64,000 bases of DNA. Origin: JASHVB01 sp035535035 (lineage in GTDB: Bacteria; Pseudomonadota; Alphaproteobacteria; Acetobacterales; Acetobacteraceae). The notes beneath the pieces are model-generated. The model was not told the origin of the DNA and made no database searches. It worked only from the letters and a program-made list of their open reading frames with translations. Positions 8,229-16,000 of the stretch are shown piece after piece (position 1 is the first letter of the stretch; each line of letters starts with the position of its first letter). Made by a program: the position numbers and the translations under genes. Location of the stretch: NCBI GenBank assembly GCA_035535035.1, contig DATLQW010000029.1:8352-72351 (forward strand), read 5' to 3'.

Positions 8229-8575
8229 TGTTGCGATGCCGGCGCCTCGGCGCGACCGGTTCCAAGGCACCTCGCGGGGGTTGCGATGCCCGTGCGGGAT
8301 CGAAACTCCAGGCCTGAACCCGACCGGGATTGCCTGATCTCGTATGTCGGCGTGCGCCGGACCGTCGAAGCCGGCTGCGATCGGCCCTTGGAATCGGGCC
8401 CCGTCAACAATTGACGCAAGCATAGCCCAAATGCCCTTGGGTGGTATCACCGGGCGCCCGAAAGACTGACGTACGCGTGCGGGAACCGACTACCATGCCG
8501 CATGACACGGATGTCACATGACATGGATGTCACGCGGCTGGTCGCCTGACGAGTCAGCCTTTCAGGTGGTTGGTC
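8229..8575. other. Convergent intergenic region
   Basis: This region lies between the stops of the Tam-like gene and pheA, which face each other. I see no gene and no clear terminator with a T-run. The only structure is the tandem palindrome at 8502-8533, listed separately. Confidence 0.5.
8502..8533. repeat. Two tandem 16-bp repeats, each with a TGACA-N4-TGTCA dyad
   Basis: ATGACACGGATGTCAC and ATGACATGGATGTCAC follow each other with no gap and one mismatch. Each contains the inverted repeat TGACA-N4-TGTCA, and the junction forms another dyad (TGTCA-CA-TGACA). The site is about 45 bp downstream of the pheA stop, in a region between converging genes, so it may be a hairpin, a protein-binding site or a remnant. 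Confidence 0.6.
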
Positions 8576-9427
8576 TCACTCCGCTCCGCCCTGCGCCAAC
8601 CGGAACGGCGCCGCGGGATAGACTCCCAGGACAAGCACCTCGGAGGAGAAAAACGTCAGCTCCTCCAATGCCCGGCGCAGCGCCGGTTGCTCCGGATGGC
8701 CTTCCGCGTCGCACAGGAACTGCGTGGCGACGAACTGGCCGGAGATCATGTAGCTTTCCAGCTTGGTCATGTTCACCCCGTTGGTGGCGAAGCCGCCCAG
8801 GGCCTTGTACAGAGCCGCCGGCACGTTCCTCACCCGGAACACGAACGTGGTCATCAGGTTCTGCTCTGTCGGGTCGCGGTCCACCGGCCGTCGCGCCATG
8901 ACATAGAAACGCGTGGTGTTGTGCGCGGCGTCCTCGATGTTCTCGCGCAGGATCCGCAGGCCGTAGATTTCCGCGGCCAGCGACGAGGCGACCGCCGCTT
9001 CCTCCGTCCTGCCCCAGTGCGCCACGAGCTCCGCCGCGCCCGCCGTATCGGCCTGCACCACCGGCGTCAGCCCGAGCGAACGCAGGCTGTGGCGCACCTG
9101 ACCAAGCGCCACCGTGTGCGAATGCGCCCGCTTCAGGCCGCCGAGCGTCGCCCCCTGCACCGCCAGCAGGCAGTGCTCCACCCGCTGGAAGTGCTCGCCC
9201 ACGACGAACAGGCCGGATTGCGGCAACAGATAGTGGATGTCGGGCACGCGGCCGGCGAGGCTGTTCTCGCAGGGCAGCATCCCCAGGCCGGCGCGCCCGT
9301 CGCGCACCGCTTCCATCGCCGTCTCGAACGATTCGCAGGGCAGCGTGGCCATGTCCGGATACGCGGTGCGGCAGGCCAGGTCCGAATAGGCGCCCGGCTG
9401 GCCCTGGAACGCGATGGTGCCGGTCAT
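8576..9427 (-). CDS. pheA: Prephenate dehydratase
   Basis: A 283-residue monofunctional P-protein (EC 4.2.1.51) that converts prephenate to phenylpyruvate in phenylalanine synthesis. The catalytic periplasmic-binding-like domain (about 1-180) shows AFQGQPGAYSD, LPCENSLAG and the essential TTRF motif with Thr171-Thr172-Arg173. A C-terminal ACT domain (about 193-270) contains NVPAALYKALGGFATNGVNM and LESY, the site through which phenylalanine feedback usually acts. No chorismate mutase domain is fused. It overlaps kdsB by four bases at ATGA, with kdsB translated first. Confidence 0.95.
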   Translation of the reverse strand: MTGTIAFQGQPGAYSDLACRTAYPDMATLPCESFETAMEAVRDGRAGLGMLPCENSLAGRVPDIHYLLPQSGLFVVGEHFQRVEHCLLAVQGATLGGLKRAHSHTVALGQVRHSLRSLGLTPVVQADTAGAAELVAHWGRTEEAAVASSLAAEIYGLRILRENIEDAAHNTTRFYVMARRPVDRDPTEQNLMTTFVFRVRNVPAALYKALGGFATNGVNMTKLESYMISGQFVATQFLCDAEGHPEQPALRRALEELTFFSSEVLVLGVYPAAPFRLAQGGAE

Positions 9428-10182
9428 CTGCGCCCCGCCGCCGGCAGCCGCGCCGGGGTCAACAGGCGGCGTGCCCGCTCCAGGTCCTCCGGCGTATCGA
9501 CCCCGAACGGCCCGTGTTCGATCCGCGCGCAGCCAATGCGCATGCCCGCCTCCAATGCCCGCAATTGCTCCAGGTTCTCCCGCCGTTCCAGCGGCGACGG
9601 CGACAACGCCACGAAGCGGGCGAGTGCGGCGCGACGATACGCATAGATGCCGACATGGTGCCAGCGCGGCCCGTCGCCCCAGGGGATCGGCTGGCGCGAG
9701 AAATACAGCACCGGCGCGACTGTCTGGCCGTCGGCGAACGCGCAGGCCGCCTTCACGAAGGACGCGGTGTTGGCCTCGGTGTCCGAGGCGATCGGCACCA
9801 CCAACGTGCCGATATCGATGGCGGGATCGGTCAGCGGCGTCACCACCAGGCGCAACTGCGCGGCGGTGATGGTGGGAAAGTCACCTTGCAGGTTCACCAC
9901 GACGTCGTGCCGCCCGTCCGGGTCGAGCGCGGCCAATGCCGCATGCACGCGATCGGAGCCGGACGGCAGGCCGGGATCGGTCAGCACCGCCCGTCCCCCG
10001 GCCGCGCGCACGGCGTCGGCGATCGCGGCGTCGCCGCATGCCACCGCGACCGGCCCGAGCCCCGCCTCGCGCGCGCGCTCCAGCATGTGGACGATCATCG
10101 GCCTGCCGTGGATTTCGGCGAGCGGTTTGCCGGGCAGTCTGGTGGAAGCCAGCCGCGCCGGGATGACAATGATCGGATTCAC
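9424..10182 (-). CDS. kdsB: 3-deoxy-manno-octulosonate cytidylyltransferase
   Basis: A 252-residue enzyme (EC 2.7.7.38) that activates Kdo with CTP for lipopolysaccharide inner-core synthesis in the cytoplasm. The nucleotidyltransferase signature IPARLASTRLPGKPL lies at residues 7-21, SGSDRV at about 74-79, and VVNLQGDFP near 95-103 is the metal-binding motif. The usual QGDEP is QGDFP here; related alphaproteobacterial enzymes also vary at this position, so I do not read it as damage. It is first in a two-gene operon with pheA and divergent from the cytochrome gene. Confidence 0.95.
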   Translation of the reverse strand: MNPIIVIPARLASTRLPGKPLAEIHGRPMIVHMLERAREAGLGPVAVACGDAAIADAVRAAGGRAVLTDPGLPSGSDRVHAALAALDPDGRHDVVVNLQGDFPTITAAQLRLVVTPLTDPAIDIGTLVVPIASDTEANTASFVKAACAFADGQTVAPVLYFSRQPIPWGDGPRWHHVGIYAYRRAALARFVALSPSPLERRENLEQLRALEAGMRIGCARIEHGPFGVDTPEDLERARRLLTPARLPAAGRR

Positions 10183-10329
10183 GCGCGAGGTCCGGCCTGG
10201 GTGGGTTGATGGGGCTGGGTCGATTCCCTATGGTGCGCGCACCTTATGGACGCGAACGGCCGCGCGCAACGGCGGGCCGGAGGGTCCTGTTGCACGTTGC
10301 GCCGCCGATCGACGAGGAAGCCACGCCGC

Positions 10330-11061
10330 ATGGACAGCATGGAAGTCAACAAGGGCATCGCCGCGGTCCTGGTCGCGGGCATCGTGTTCTTTCTCACCGG
10401 CATGGTCGCCGACAACCTGGTGCAGGAAACGCCGCTGGAAAAGTCGGTGCTGAACATCCAGGGGGCGCCGGCCCAGTCAACCGCCGCCGTCGCCCCCAAA
10501 CCGGTGGAGCTGCCGCCGATCGCGCCACTGCTCGCCAAGGCCGACGTCCCGGCCGGCGACAAGTTCGTGCACACGGTCTGCACCGCCTGCCATACGTTCA
10601 ACGATGGCGGCAAGCCGATCATCGGCCCCAACCTCTACAACGTGGTCGGCGGCCCGCACGACCACGAGGCCGGCTTCAACTACTCGTCCGCGCTGGAAAA
10701 GTTCAAGGGCCAGCCCTGGACCTTCGGGGCGCTGAATCGCTGGCTCTACAAGCCGGCCGCGTACGCGCCCGGGACGCGCATGACCTTCGTGGGAATCCCC
10801 AACGCCAGGCAGCGGGCGAACGTCATCGCCTACCTGCGGACACTGTCGCCCCACCCGGTGCCGTTGCCGGCACCGGAAGCGGCGAAGCCGGCTCCCAAGG
10901 CGGCCGCCGCGAAGCCCGCCACCGCGGCGCCGGCCGCCGCGAAACCGGCTACCGCGACGCCGGCCGCCGCGACGCCGCCCGCCGCGACGCCAGCCGGCGG
11001 CACGGCAGCGCCGGCGCCCAAGGCACCGGCCCCCGCCGCGGCTGGCGCTCCCGTCAAGTAG
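10330..11061 (+). CDS. Membrane-anchored class I cytochrome c (CycM-like)
   Basis: A 243-residue protein. One uncleaved N-terminal helix (about residues 9-25) anchors a periplasmic cytochrome domain with the haem site CTACH at 84-88 and a likely axial Met151 in TRMTFVG. The fold matches the c552/CycM group that carries electrons from the bc1 complex to a terminal oxidase. After residue 175 comes a tail of about 65 residues made almost only of Ala, Pro, Lys and Thr in loose repeats (AKPATAAP-like), not part of the family core. ATG at 10330 is chosen because the earlier start adds a basic stretch without a counterpart. Confidence 0.88.
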   Translation: MDSMEVNKGIAAVLVAGIVFFLTGMVADNLVQETPLEKSVLNIQGAPAQSTAAVAPKPVELPPIAPLLAKADVPAGDKFVHTVCTACHTFNDGGKPIIGPNLYNVVGGPHDHEAGFNYSSALEKFKGQPWTFGALNRWLYKPAAYAPGTRMTFVGIPNARQRANVIAYLRTLSPHPVPLPAPEAAKPAPKAAAAKPATAAPAAAKPATATPAAATPPAATPAGGTAAPAPKAPAPAAAGAPVK

Positions 11062-11098
11062 CCCGGGCGGCCGGTCGGGCGGGCAGGCTTCGCGCGTG

Positions 11099-11938
11099 AT
11101 GGCGACGATGCGGCACCGCCCCGATTATCTGGCGCACGCCATCCTCGGCCTGGGGGTGGTGCTGTTTGCCCTGCCGGTCTGGCTGGTGCTGGCCGGATCG
11201 ACGCAGGACTCCAACGCGATCGCCCGTGGCGAGCTTTCCCTCGTGCCGCATCCCGCGGGTCTGGCGGTTTACTGGCGGGTGCTGACCCAGGGCACCATGG
11301 GGACCGAGCCGGTCTGGCACATGCTGCTGATCTCGCTCGGCATGGCGCTGGCGATCGCGGTCGGCAAAATCGTGATTTCCGTCCTGTCGGCCTATGCCGT
11401 GGCGTTCTTCCACTTCCCCGGGCGGCAGATCGCCTTCTGGCTGATCTTCGTCACGCTGATGCTGCCAGTGGAGGTGCGCATCATCCCCACCTACGCGGTT
11501 ATGGCGGATTTCGGGCTGATCAACCGGTTCAACGGGTTGTGGATTCCGTTGATCGCCTCGGCCACCGCGACGCTGCTGTTCCGCCAGGTGTTCGTCGCCA
11601 TCCCGGACGAGCTGGTGGAGGCCGCGCGCATGGATGGCGCCGGGCCGCTGCGGTTCCTGTGGGACATTGTTTTGCCAGTGTCGCGGGCGAACATCGCTGC
11701 GTTGTTCGTGATCCTGTTCGTCTACGGCTGGAACCAGTATCTGTGGCCGCTGCTGGTCGCCACCAGTCCCGGGCTGGACACCATCGTGATCGGCATCGTG
11801 AAGATGATCGGCGTGGAAACGCAGACCGACTGGTCCGCGGCGATGGCCACCGCGGTGCTGGCGCTGCTGCCGCCGGTGGTGGTGGTGCTGGTGATGCAGC
11901 GCTGGTTCGTCGCGGGGCTGACCGAGGGGGAGAAGTAG
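11099..11938 (+). CDS. ugpE: sn-glycerol-3-phosphate ABC transporter permease UgpE
   Basis: A 279-residue inner-membrane permease with six hydrophobic segments and the EAA loop that contacts the ATPase (EAARMDGAGPLRFLW, residues 174-188). Length, the C-terminal GLTEGEK and overall similarity fit UgpE, one of two permeases of the UgpBAEC importer. The partners ugpB, ugpA and ugpC are not next to it: upstream is the cytochrome gene, downstream the reverse-transcriptase island. The last 90 bases recur in diverged form at 16001-16090. This suggests a displaced or rearranged ugp operon. Confidence 0.88.
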   Translation: MATMRHRPDYLAHAILGLGVVLFALPVWLVLAGSTQDSNAIARGELSLVPHPAGLAVYWRVLTQGTMGTEPVWHMLLISLGMALAIAVGKIVISVLSAYAVAFFHFPGRQIAFWLIFVTLMLPVEVRIIPTYAVMADFGLINRFNGLWIPLIASATATLLFRQVFVAIPDELVEAARMDGAGPLRFLWDIVLPVSRANIAALFVILFVYGWNQYLWPLLVATSPGLDTIVIGIVKMIGVETQTDWSAAMATAVLALLPPVVVVLVMQRWFVAGLTEGEK

Positions 11939-12169
11939 TGGCCGGGCGCAGCAGCCAAGCCTGAAAGGTCGTGGGTCGGTTTGCGTGGGCGCAACGGGTC
12001 GGATGCGACGGTCCACGCCAGTGGATACTGCTACCGCCGCTTTGGGTGGAGATGGCGTCTTCACGACGCATTGCGTCTTGGTCCGCCTTGCGCCCATCAA
12101 GATTGAGTTCCCCGAAAGAGGGCACCCTAATGAAAAGCACCATTGCCCGCTTCATTCCATCGGCCTGGG

Positions 12170-13177
12170 TCACTGCTCGGAGATTTCTCGCGCCTCATCC
12201 CGCGCGAGCCGTTCCAAGGTGGCCTCGACGTGCTGCGCGTATTGCACGTGACCGATCAGCACACGACGGTCCGTCGCCCCTTCGCCACGTGTCGAGAGGA
12301 TATGCGCGTATGCGCGCAACTTGTTCCGGTAGCCCTTCGTCGTCCTCACGCGCGGCCCACGCACAACGAGCCCGTAAATCTTGATTCGTCCCTTGAGAGG
12401 TTGAACACTCTCCTTCTCGGGCGCTAATTGCCAGGGTGTCGCCTCGAACACGCGGCGGAGTTCATCGCGAAGCTCGGCCGGCATGCTGCCTTGCCCTGAG
12501 AGGACAATGTCGTCGGCGTAGCGGGTGATCCGGCAGGCGTGGCGTTCCGACAACCGGACCAGCATAGCGTCTGTCTCCGCGAAGCAGAGATTCGAAAGGG
12601 CAGGGCTCGAAGGAGCTCCCTGGGCGAGGAAGCCGTGGTAGCAAGTGAGCGACGTGAGCAGGCCGGCCGCCGGCTCATCGTACCCCAACTGCTTCAGAGT
12701 CTTCCAGACCAGTGCCGCGGGCGTCGTCTGGAAGAAGCTCGCGATGTCCACAGAGATCGCCCACTCGGCCCCGCGGTGCACGTAAGCAGCTCCAATGTGA
12801 GACCGGCCAGGCACGAAGCCGTAGACATGCGGCGGGGAGGGGATGGCGCGCGCGAGGTGAAAGCCGAGCCACTTTTGGATGATCTTTAGGGCGACGCGCG
12901 GCGCAGTGATTCTGCGAGTCCCTCGGCCCTTGGGGATGTCGAACGTGCGGTAGTAACGCTGGGGTCGGTTTGCTAGCGACCACACGACACCCGGGTTCAC
13001 GCCGAGCATCGTCGCGAGGCCGTGCTTGGACGAAACTGGCGGTAGCCGACGCTCGCTTAGAGCATGAATCTGTTCCGTCTCTGGATCACCCGGCGCAAGG
13101 CCGAGCGCCTCGACCAACTCCTCAACCTTGGAGAAAAGAAAGAACGGCGACACCAGGAGCTGTTGTGGGAGCCTCAT
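12170..13177 (-). CDS. Retron-type reverse transcriptase
   Basis: A 335-residue RT with its motifs in order: IPKGRGTRRI near 81-90, the catalytic Asp144 in ISVDIASFFQ, the retron-like QGAPSSPALSN at 186-196, and the catalytic YADD at 220-223 in TRYADDIVLSG. The retron-specific region X motif NAxxH appears as AAYVH (130-134), and the region Y motif VTG is replaced by IYGLVV (267-272). No protease, integrase or maturase domain is attached, and the size fits retron RTs, which reverse-transcribe an adjacent ncRNA into msDNA. Two hairpins lie in the 147-bp gap directly upstream. The winged-helix-like and HEPN-like genes precede it on the same strand. Confidence 0.85.
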   Translation of the reverse strand: MRLPQQLLVSPFFLFSKVEELVEALGLAPGDPETEQIHALSERRLPPVSSKHGLATMLGVNPGVVWSLANRPQRYYRTFDIPKGRGTRRITAPRVALKIIQKWLGFHLARAIPSPPHVYGFVPGRSHIGAAYVHRGAEWAISVDIASFFQTTPAALVWKTLKQLGYDEPAAGLLTSLTCYHGFLAQGAPSSPALSNLCFAETDAMLVRLSERHACRITRYADDIVLSGQGSMPAELRDELRRVFEATPWQLAPEKESVQPLKGRIKIYGLVVRGPRVRTTKGYRNKLRAYAHILSTRGEGATDRRVLIGHVQYAQHVEATLERLARDEAREISEQ

Positions 13178-13324
13178 ATAGCAAAGTCAGCTTTCATACA
13201 GCGGCCGTCGGTCCCGGCGGCGATTCGAAGGAGCGCCGACGGGACCGACGGCACCCTTCTGTCTCTGGTCTTGGCGCGGTGGGCGTGCTACACGCCCTCG
13301 CCTGAGGCCCCCACGAACTCAAGC
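13178..13324 (-). ncRNA. Candidate retron msr-msd RNA
   Basis: The 147 bases between the upstream gene's stop and the RT start hold, in the transcribed order, a small perfect hairpin (7-bp stem GGGCGTG/CACGCCC, loop TAG; 13281-13297) and then a long one. The long one has 17-base arms at 13204-13220 and 13236-13252, 16 of 17 paired, around a 15-base loop. Short hairpin, then long hairpin, then RT is the order of msr and msd in retrons. I could not convincingly locate the a1/a2 flanking repeats (only about 5 bp of AGCTT/AAGCT complementarity) or the branching G. The alternative is a transcription attenuator. Confidence 0.5.
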
Positions 13325-14053
13325 TTACATGCCCCGCCGGGCGAGCGCAAGGAATCGGGACACGTCGGGGCTTCGTGGACCCTTGCGCGTTCCGAGTTTC
13401 GCGAGGGCCTCCCTCGTCAGGACATAAGTTCCGTCGGGTCGACGCAGGACCAGGTTGCTCTTGCGTAGCGCATCGAGGCGCCGGTTCGTCCAGTCGGGAG
13501 AGGGGACGTCGTGGCCTTGCGCGGCGAGCTCCTTCGCGAGCGACGGCGGGTCGACGGGCGCGAGTTGGCGGATTGCGGAAAGGATCTCGATCCGCGTCGC
13601 TGTGTTGGCCTCTCCGATCGGGGTCATGCGGAGGCTCGGCAGGGAGAATAGCTCCGCGAACTTCCGGAGGTGTTCCTCCAAGCGGCGCACAATTTCCGTG
13701 TCGGGTTTCCTCTTGAACTCGATCCAGGCGTGCGGAGACCCTTTGTCATCAGCGAGGAACGAGTTACGAACGTCGGCCGGAAAGGAACTCAACAAGCTGG
13801 CCCTCAGGCTCTCCTCGACGAGTGGTGTTTCCTCATCGAGGAGGATGAAGTCGATCACATAGCCGAGTTCCGCGAGGCTCGACCGCGTGAGCGCGAGGGT
13901 GCGCCCCGACGGGGACTTCCCGCCACCGGCCGTCCGCGTTAGGCGTAGGGGGACAAAATAACCCCCGGGTGTTGAAGGATTTGGAACGATCTCACCCACG
14001 ACGGGGAGATCTTTATCCCTCAGAAGAGCAGCAATCCGTTCCACCTCACTCAT
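13325..14053 (-). CDS. Retron-cassette protein with a winged-helix-like C-terminus
   Basis: A 242-residue protein of no family I can name. Residues 1-130 are mixed alpha/beta with a Gly/Ser-rich basic loop near 40-52. Residues about 153-215 look like a winged helix: RIEILSAIRQL, DPPSLAKELAAQG, then DWTNRRLDALRKSNLVLRRPDGTYVLT, i.e. helix, helix, recognition helix and wing. It overlaps the HEPN-like gene by 8 bp and stops 147 bp before the RT, so the three form one unit. In retrons the accessory genes encode the effector or its regulator; DNA binding is the best guess here. Confidence 0.6.
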   Translation of the reverse strand: MSEVERIAALLRDKDLPVVGEIVPNPSTPGGYFVPLRLTRTAGGGKSPSGRTLALTRSSLAELGYVIDFILLDEETPLVEESLRASLLSSFPADVRNSFLADDKGSPHAWIEFKRKPDTEIVRRLEEHLRKFAELFSLPSLRMTPIGEANTATRIEILSAIRQLAPVDPPSLAKELAAQGHDVPSPDWTNRRLDALRKSNLVLRRPDGTYVLTREALAKLGTRKGPRSPDVSRFLALARRGM

Positions 14054-14540
14054 CGGCGGAGCTCCAGGCGCGCTCTATTGCCTGCCCATGTTGCCGGGCA
14101 CGGGCGAGCCAGTTGTGCGCAGTAGTGACGGACACCTGGTTCAGCCGAAAGCGATCCCGTTTGTCGGGCACGACAGGGATGTCGGGGTGGTAGTCCGCAG
14201 CAACGCGCACCGCGTAAGCTTCCCTCATGAGGTTGGCGAGTGCATTGGCTGAGCTCGCCGCACGATGGCAGATCTGCACGGTTTCGTTGTCACCAAGCCT
14301 CACTGCCCGGAGTCGTTGGCGCTTGATCTTGACCAGAACCTGCCCTGTAAGAAGCTCCGGGATGCTCGCGTGCTGTGCAGTGGCCCACGTCCCATTAAGG
14401 TCGCCAAGCAGGGATCGTACGTGGAGGTAAACAGCGTAGTAGTAGCGATTGAACGAAGAACGGCCGAAGAGGTCGAAATCGTGAGAGTCAGGTGGGCAGC
14501 TGATGGCCTTGGTTTGAAGGAAAAGTGCGACGTTCTCCAT
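14046..14540 (-). CDS. HEPN-like protein of the retron cassette
   Basis: A 164-residue helical protein. FNRYYYAVYLHVRSLL (about 30-45), LREAYAVRVAADYHPDIPV (about 105-123) and a final TAHNWLARARQHGQAIE helix resemble the UPF0332 branch of the HEPN superfamily. RVAADYH (Arg112 to His118) fits the R-x4-6-H pattern of HEPN ribonucleases, though in UPF0332 proteins the His is often absent. HEPN proteins are frequent RNase toxins in defence systems. It is first in the three-gene cassette. No clear Shine-Dalgarno precedes ATG at 14540. The HEPN assignment is by eye. Confidence 0.5.
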   Translation of the reverse strand: MENVALFLQTKAISCPPDSHDFDLFGRSSFNRYYYAVYLHVRSLLGDLNGTWATAQHASIPELLTGQVLVKIKRQRLRAVRLGDNETVQICHRAASSANALANLMREAYAVRVAADYHPDIPVVPDKRDRFRLNQVSVTTAHNWLARARQHGQAIERAWSSADE

Positions 14541-15185
14541 GGATCAAAGGTACACGACCGCCGCGCGCGGAGCAACGCCATAGGTGCCGACCGACGTCGA
14601 AGCGGGGACGGCCCGGCTGTCGCCGGCTCTGCGTACGGGCGCCTCGCCCTCCTGGAGTAGGCAATCTCCATGCATGACCGTCTGCTGGTCGCGGCTGCAC
14701 ACCCCAAAGCGGTTGTTCCGATTTCGGCCAAAAGTACTCCGAAGCGGTCACCGGGCCCGAGGTGCGGGCTATTTTCATGGTAGGACGTGCGGAGAACACT
14801 GTGAACACGGAGAAGCAGCGGACCCCGCCAGCAAAGGGTTGCACAATGGCGCGACGGAAGCCGTCCAGCCGAGGCGGCCGCTGCTTCTCCGTGAACACCG
14901 TGCTCTCCGCACGTCCTCCGTGCTGAAGATCAACCAGACGTCAACGCACCGGCGCCGCGGGACTGGTCCCGGCAACGCGCCATACCGGCAGCGACTGCCG
15001 TCCGTCAGGTTGATCCCGCTTTCAATCAACCGAGTCCGCAATAAGCGCGAAGCGTTCAACCCCCCCCGCATCCGCCCACCGCCGGCGCGGGCAGTGCGTG
15101 GCGCACCGCACCGCACCGCAGCCCGGTGCCGCGACAGAAAAATTCCCTATTGACTCTCCTCGCCACCTATGTTCTTGTTCCGTTC
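14541..15185. other. Gap upstream of the retron cassette
   Basis: About 640 bases without a convincing gene. It contains the promoter side of the HEPN-like gene and the long inverted repeat at 14783-14916. Open frames here are rich in Arg, Ser and Pro and cross the repeat, so I treat them as chance. Confidence 0.5.
14783..14916. repeat. 39-bp imperfect inverted repeat with 56-bp spacer
   Basis: The arms at 14783-14821 and 14878-14916 are inverted copies, identical at 35 of 39 positions. They carry CTCCGTG-type units of the kind often dispersed in GC-rich proteobacterial genomes. It lies about 240 bp upstream of the retron cassette and inside the interval flanked by the two ugpE 3' ends. It could be a palindromic intergenic element or a hairpin-ended non-autonomous element. 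Confidence 0.75.
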
Positions 15186-15923
15186 ATGTCCGCCGCGCCA
15201 AATGCTGCCGCCCCACCCGACCTCCCCGATCCCCAACCGGATCGGCCGGCCGCCGGCACGCCGGCGCCCAGCCGCACCGGGCGCTTGCTCGGCGTCCTCC
15301 GCAAGCTCATCGACTACGGCAAGCAACTCGCCGCCTCGCTGCAACAGCACGCCTCCCCCGCCAACCTCGCCGTCGTCACGCGAAACTTCGGCACCGCCGA
15401 CATCGGGCTGATCCTCGCCTACATCACCCGCGCGCTGCTGCGTGCCGCCGCGCTCGAAGCCAGGCTCGTCAGCCGCGGCGACCGCCCGGACGAGGCACCC
15501 GCGCGCGCCAGCACCGCCTCCGAACGCCGCCGGCCGCGCCCCGGCCGGCCACCGGCGGAGCAATCCGACAAGGACGCCGATCCGCGGGTCGTTCGCATGC
15601 CCACGCCAGAGAAAATCGCGGCCCAGATCCGCCGCCGCCCAGCCGGCGCGGTGCTCGCCGATATCTGCCTGGATCTCGGCATTACCACGAGCCATCCGCT
15701 ATTGCAGGAGCTGAGGGCGGTCATCAATGCGAACGGCGGCGACTTTACCGCTCTGCTGCTCGCCATATTCAGGCGGGACCGCAAGGCAATGGCCGGTGGG
15801 CGCACCGGCGTCTGGTCGTCCACCCCGGCGCAACCCGCCCTCGCGCCGCCCGCCCTCGCGCCGCCCCCATGGCCGGCACCGTGTGCGCCATTGGCTCCGG
15901 CTTCCGGCGCCGGGCCGCCCTGA
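15186..15923 (+). CDS. Conserved hypothetical protein with an Ala/Pro-rich tail
   Basis: A 245-residue protein from ATG at 15186; a start at 15126 would add 20 residues. Visible parts are a disordered Pro/Ala-rich start, a helical segment around 35-100 (GRLLGVLRKLIDYGKQLAASLQQ), a basic Pro/Arg linker, a second module MPTPEKIAAQIRRRPAGAV with DICLDLGI and HPLLQELRAVINANGG (about 140-200), and a low-complexity Ala/Pro tail. I recall similar small proteins occurring in several copies in Acetobacteraceae genomes, of unknown function. It has no signal peptide from this start. It lies between the inverted repeat and the ugpE remnant. Confidence 0.65.
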   Translation: MSAAPNAAAPPDLPDPQPDRPAAGTPAPSRTGRLLGVLRKLIDYGKQLAASLQQHASPANLAVVTRNFGTADIGLILAYITRALLRAAALEARLVSRGDRPDEAPARASTASERRRPRPGRPPAEQSDKDADPRVVRMPTPEKIAAQIRRRPAGAVLADICLDLGITTSHPLLQELRAVINANGGDFTALLLAIFRRDRKAMAGGRTGVWSSTPAQPALAPPALAPPPWPAPCAPLAPASGAGPP

Positions 15924-16000
15924 ACCGGGGGGCGGACGATCGAGGCGTGACGCACGGGGCCGCCCAGCGGCGGTCCCGCCGTCGCGATTCCGGCGGCGAC

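Noticed and set aside
8502..8533. Tandem repeat as a CRISPR fragment
   Set aside because: The units touch with no spacer, there are only two, and no cas genes are present.
9424..10182. Damaged metal motif in KdsB (QGDFP instead of QGDEP)
   Set aside because: The rest of the enzyme is intact and this position varies in alphaproteobacterial KdsB proteins as far as I recall, so it is not evidence of inactivation.
12170..13177. Group II intron maturase instead of retron RT
   Set aside because: There is no maturase X domain, HNH endonuclease or flanking intron RNA; the size and QGAPSSP motif fit retron RTs better.
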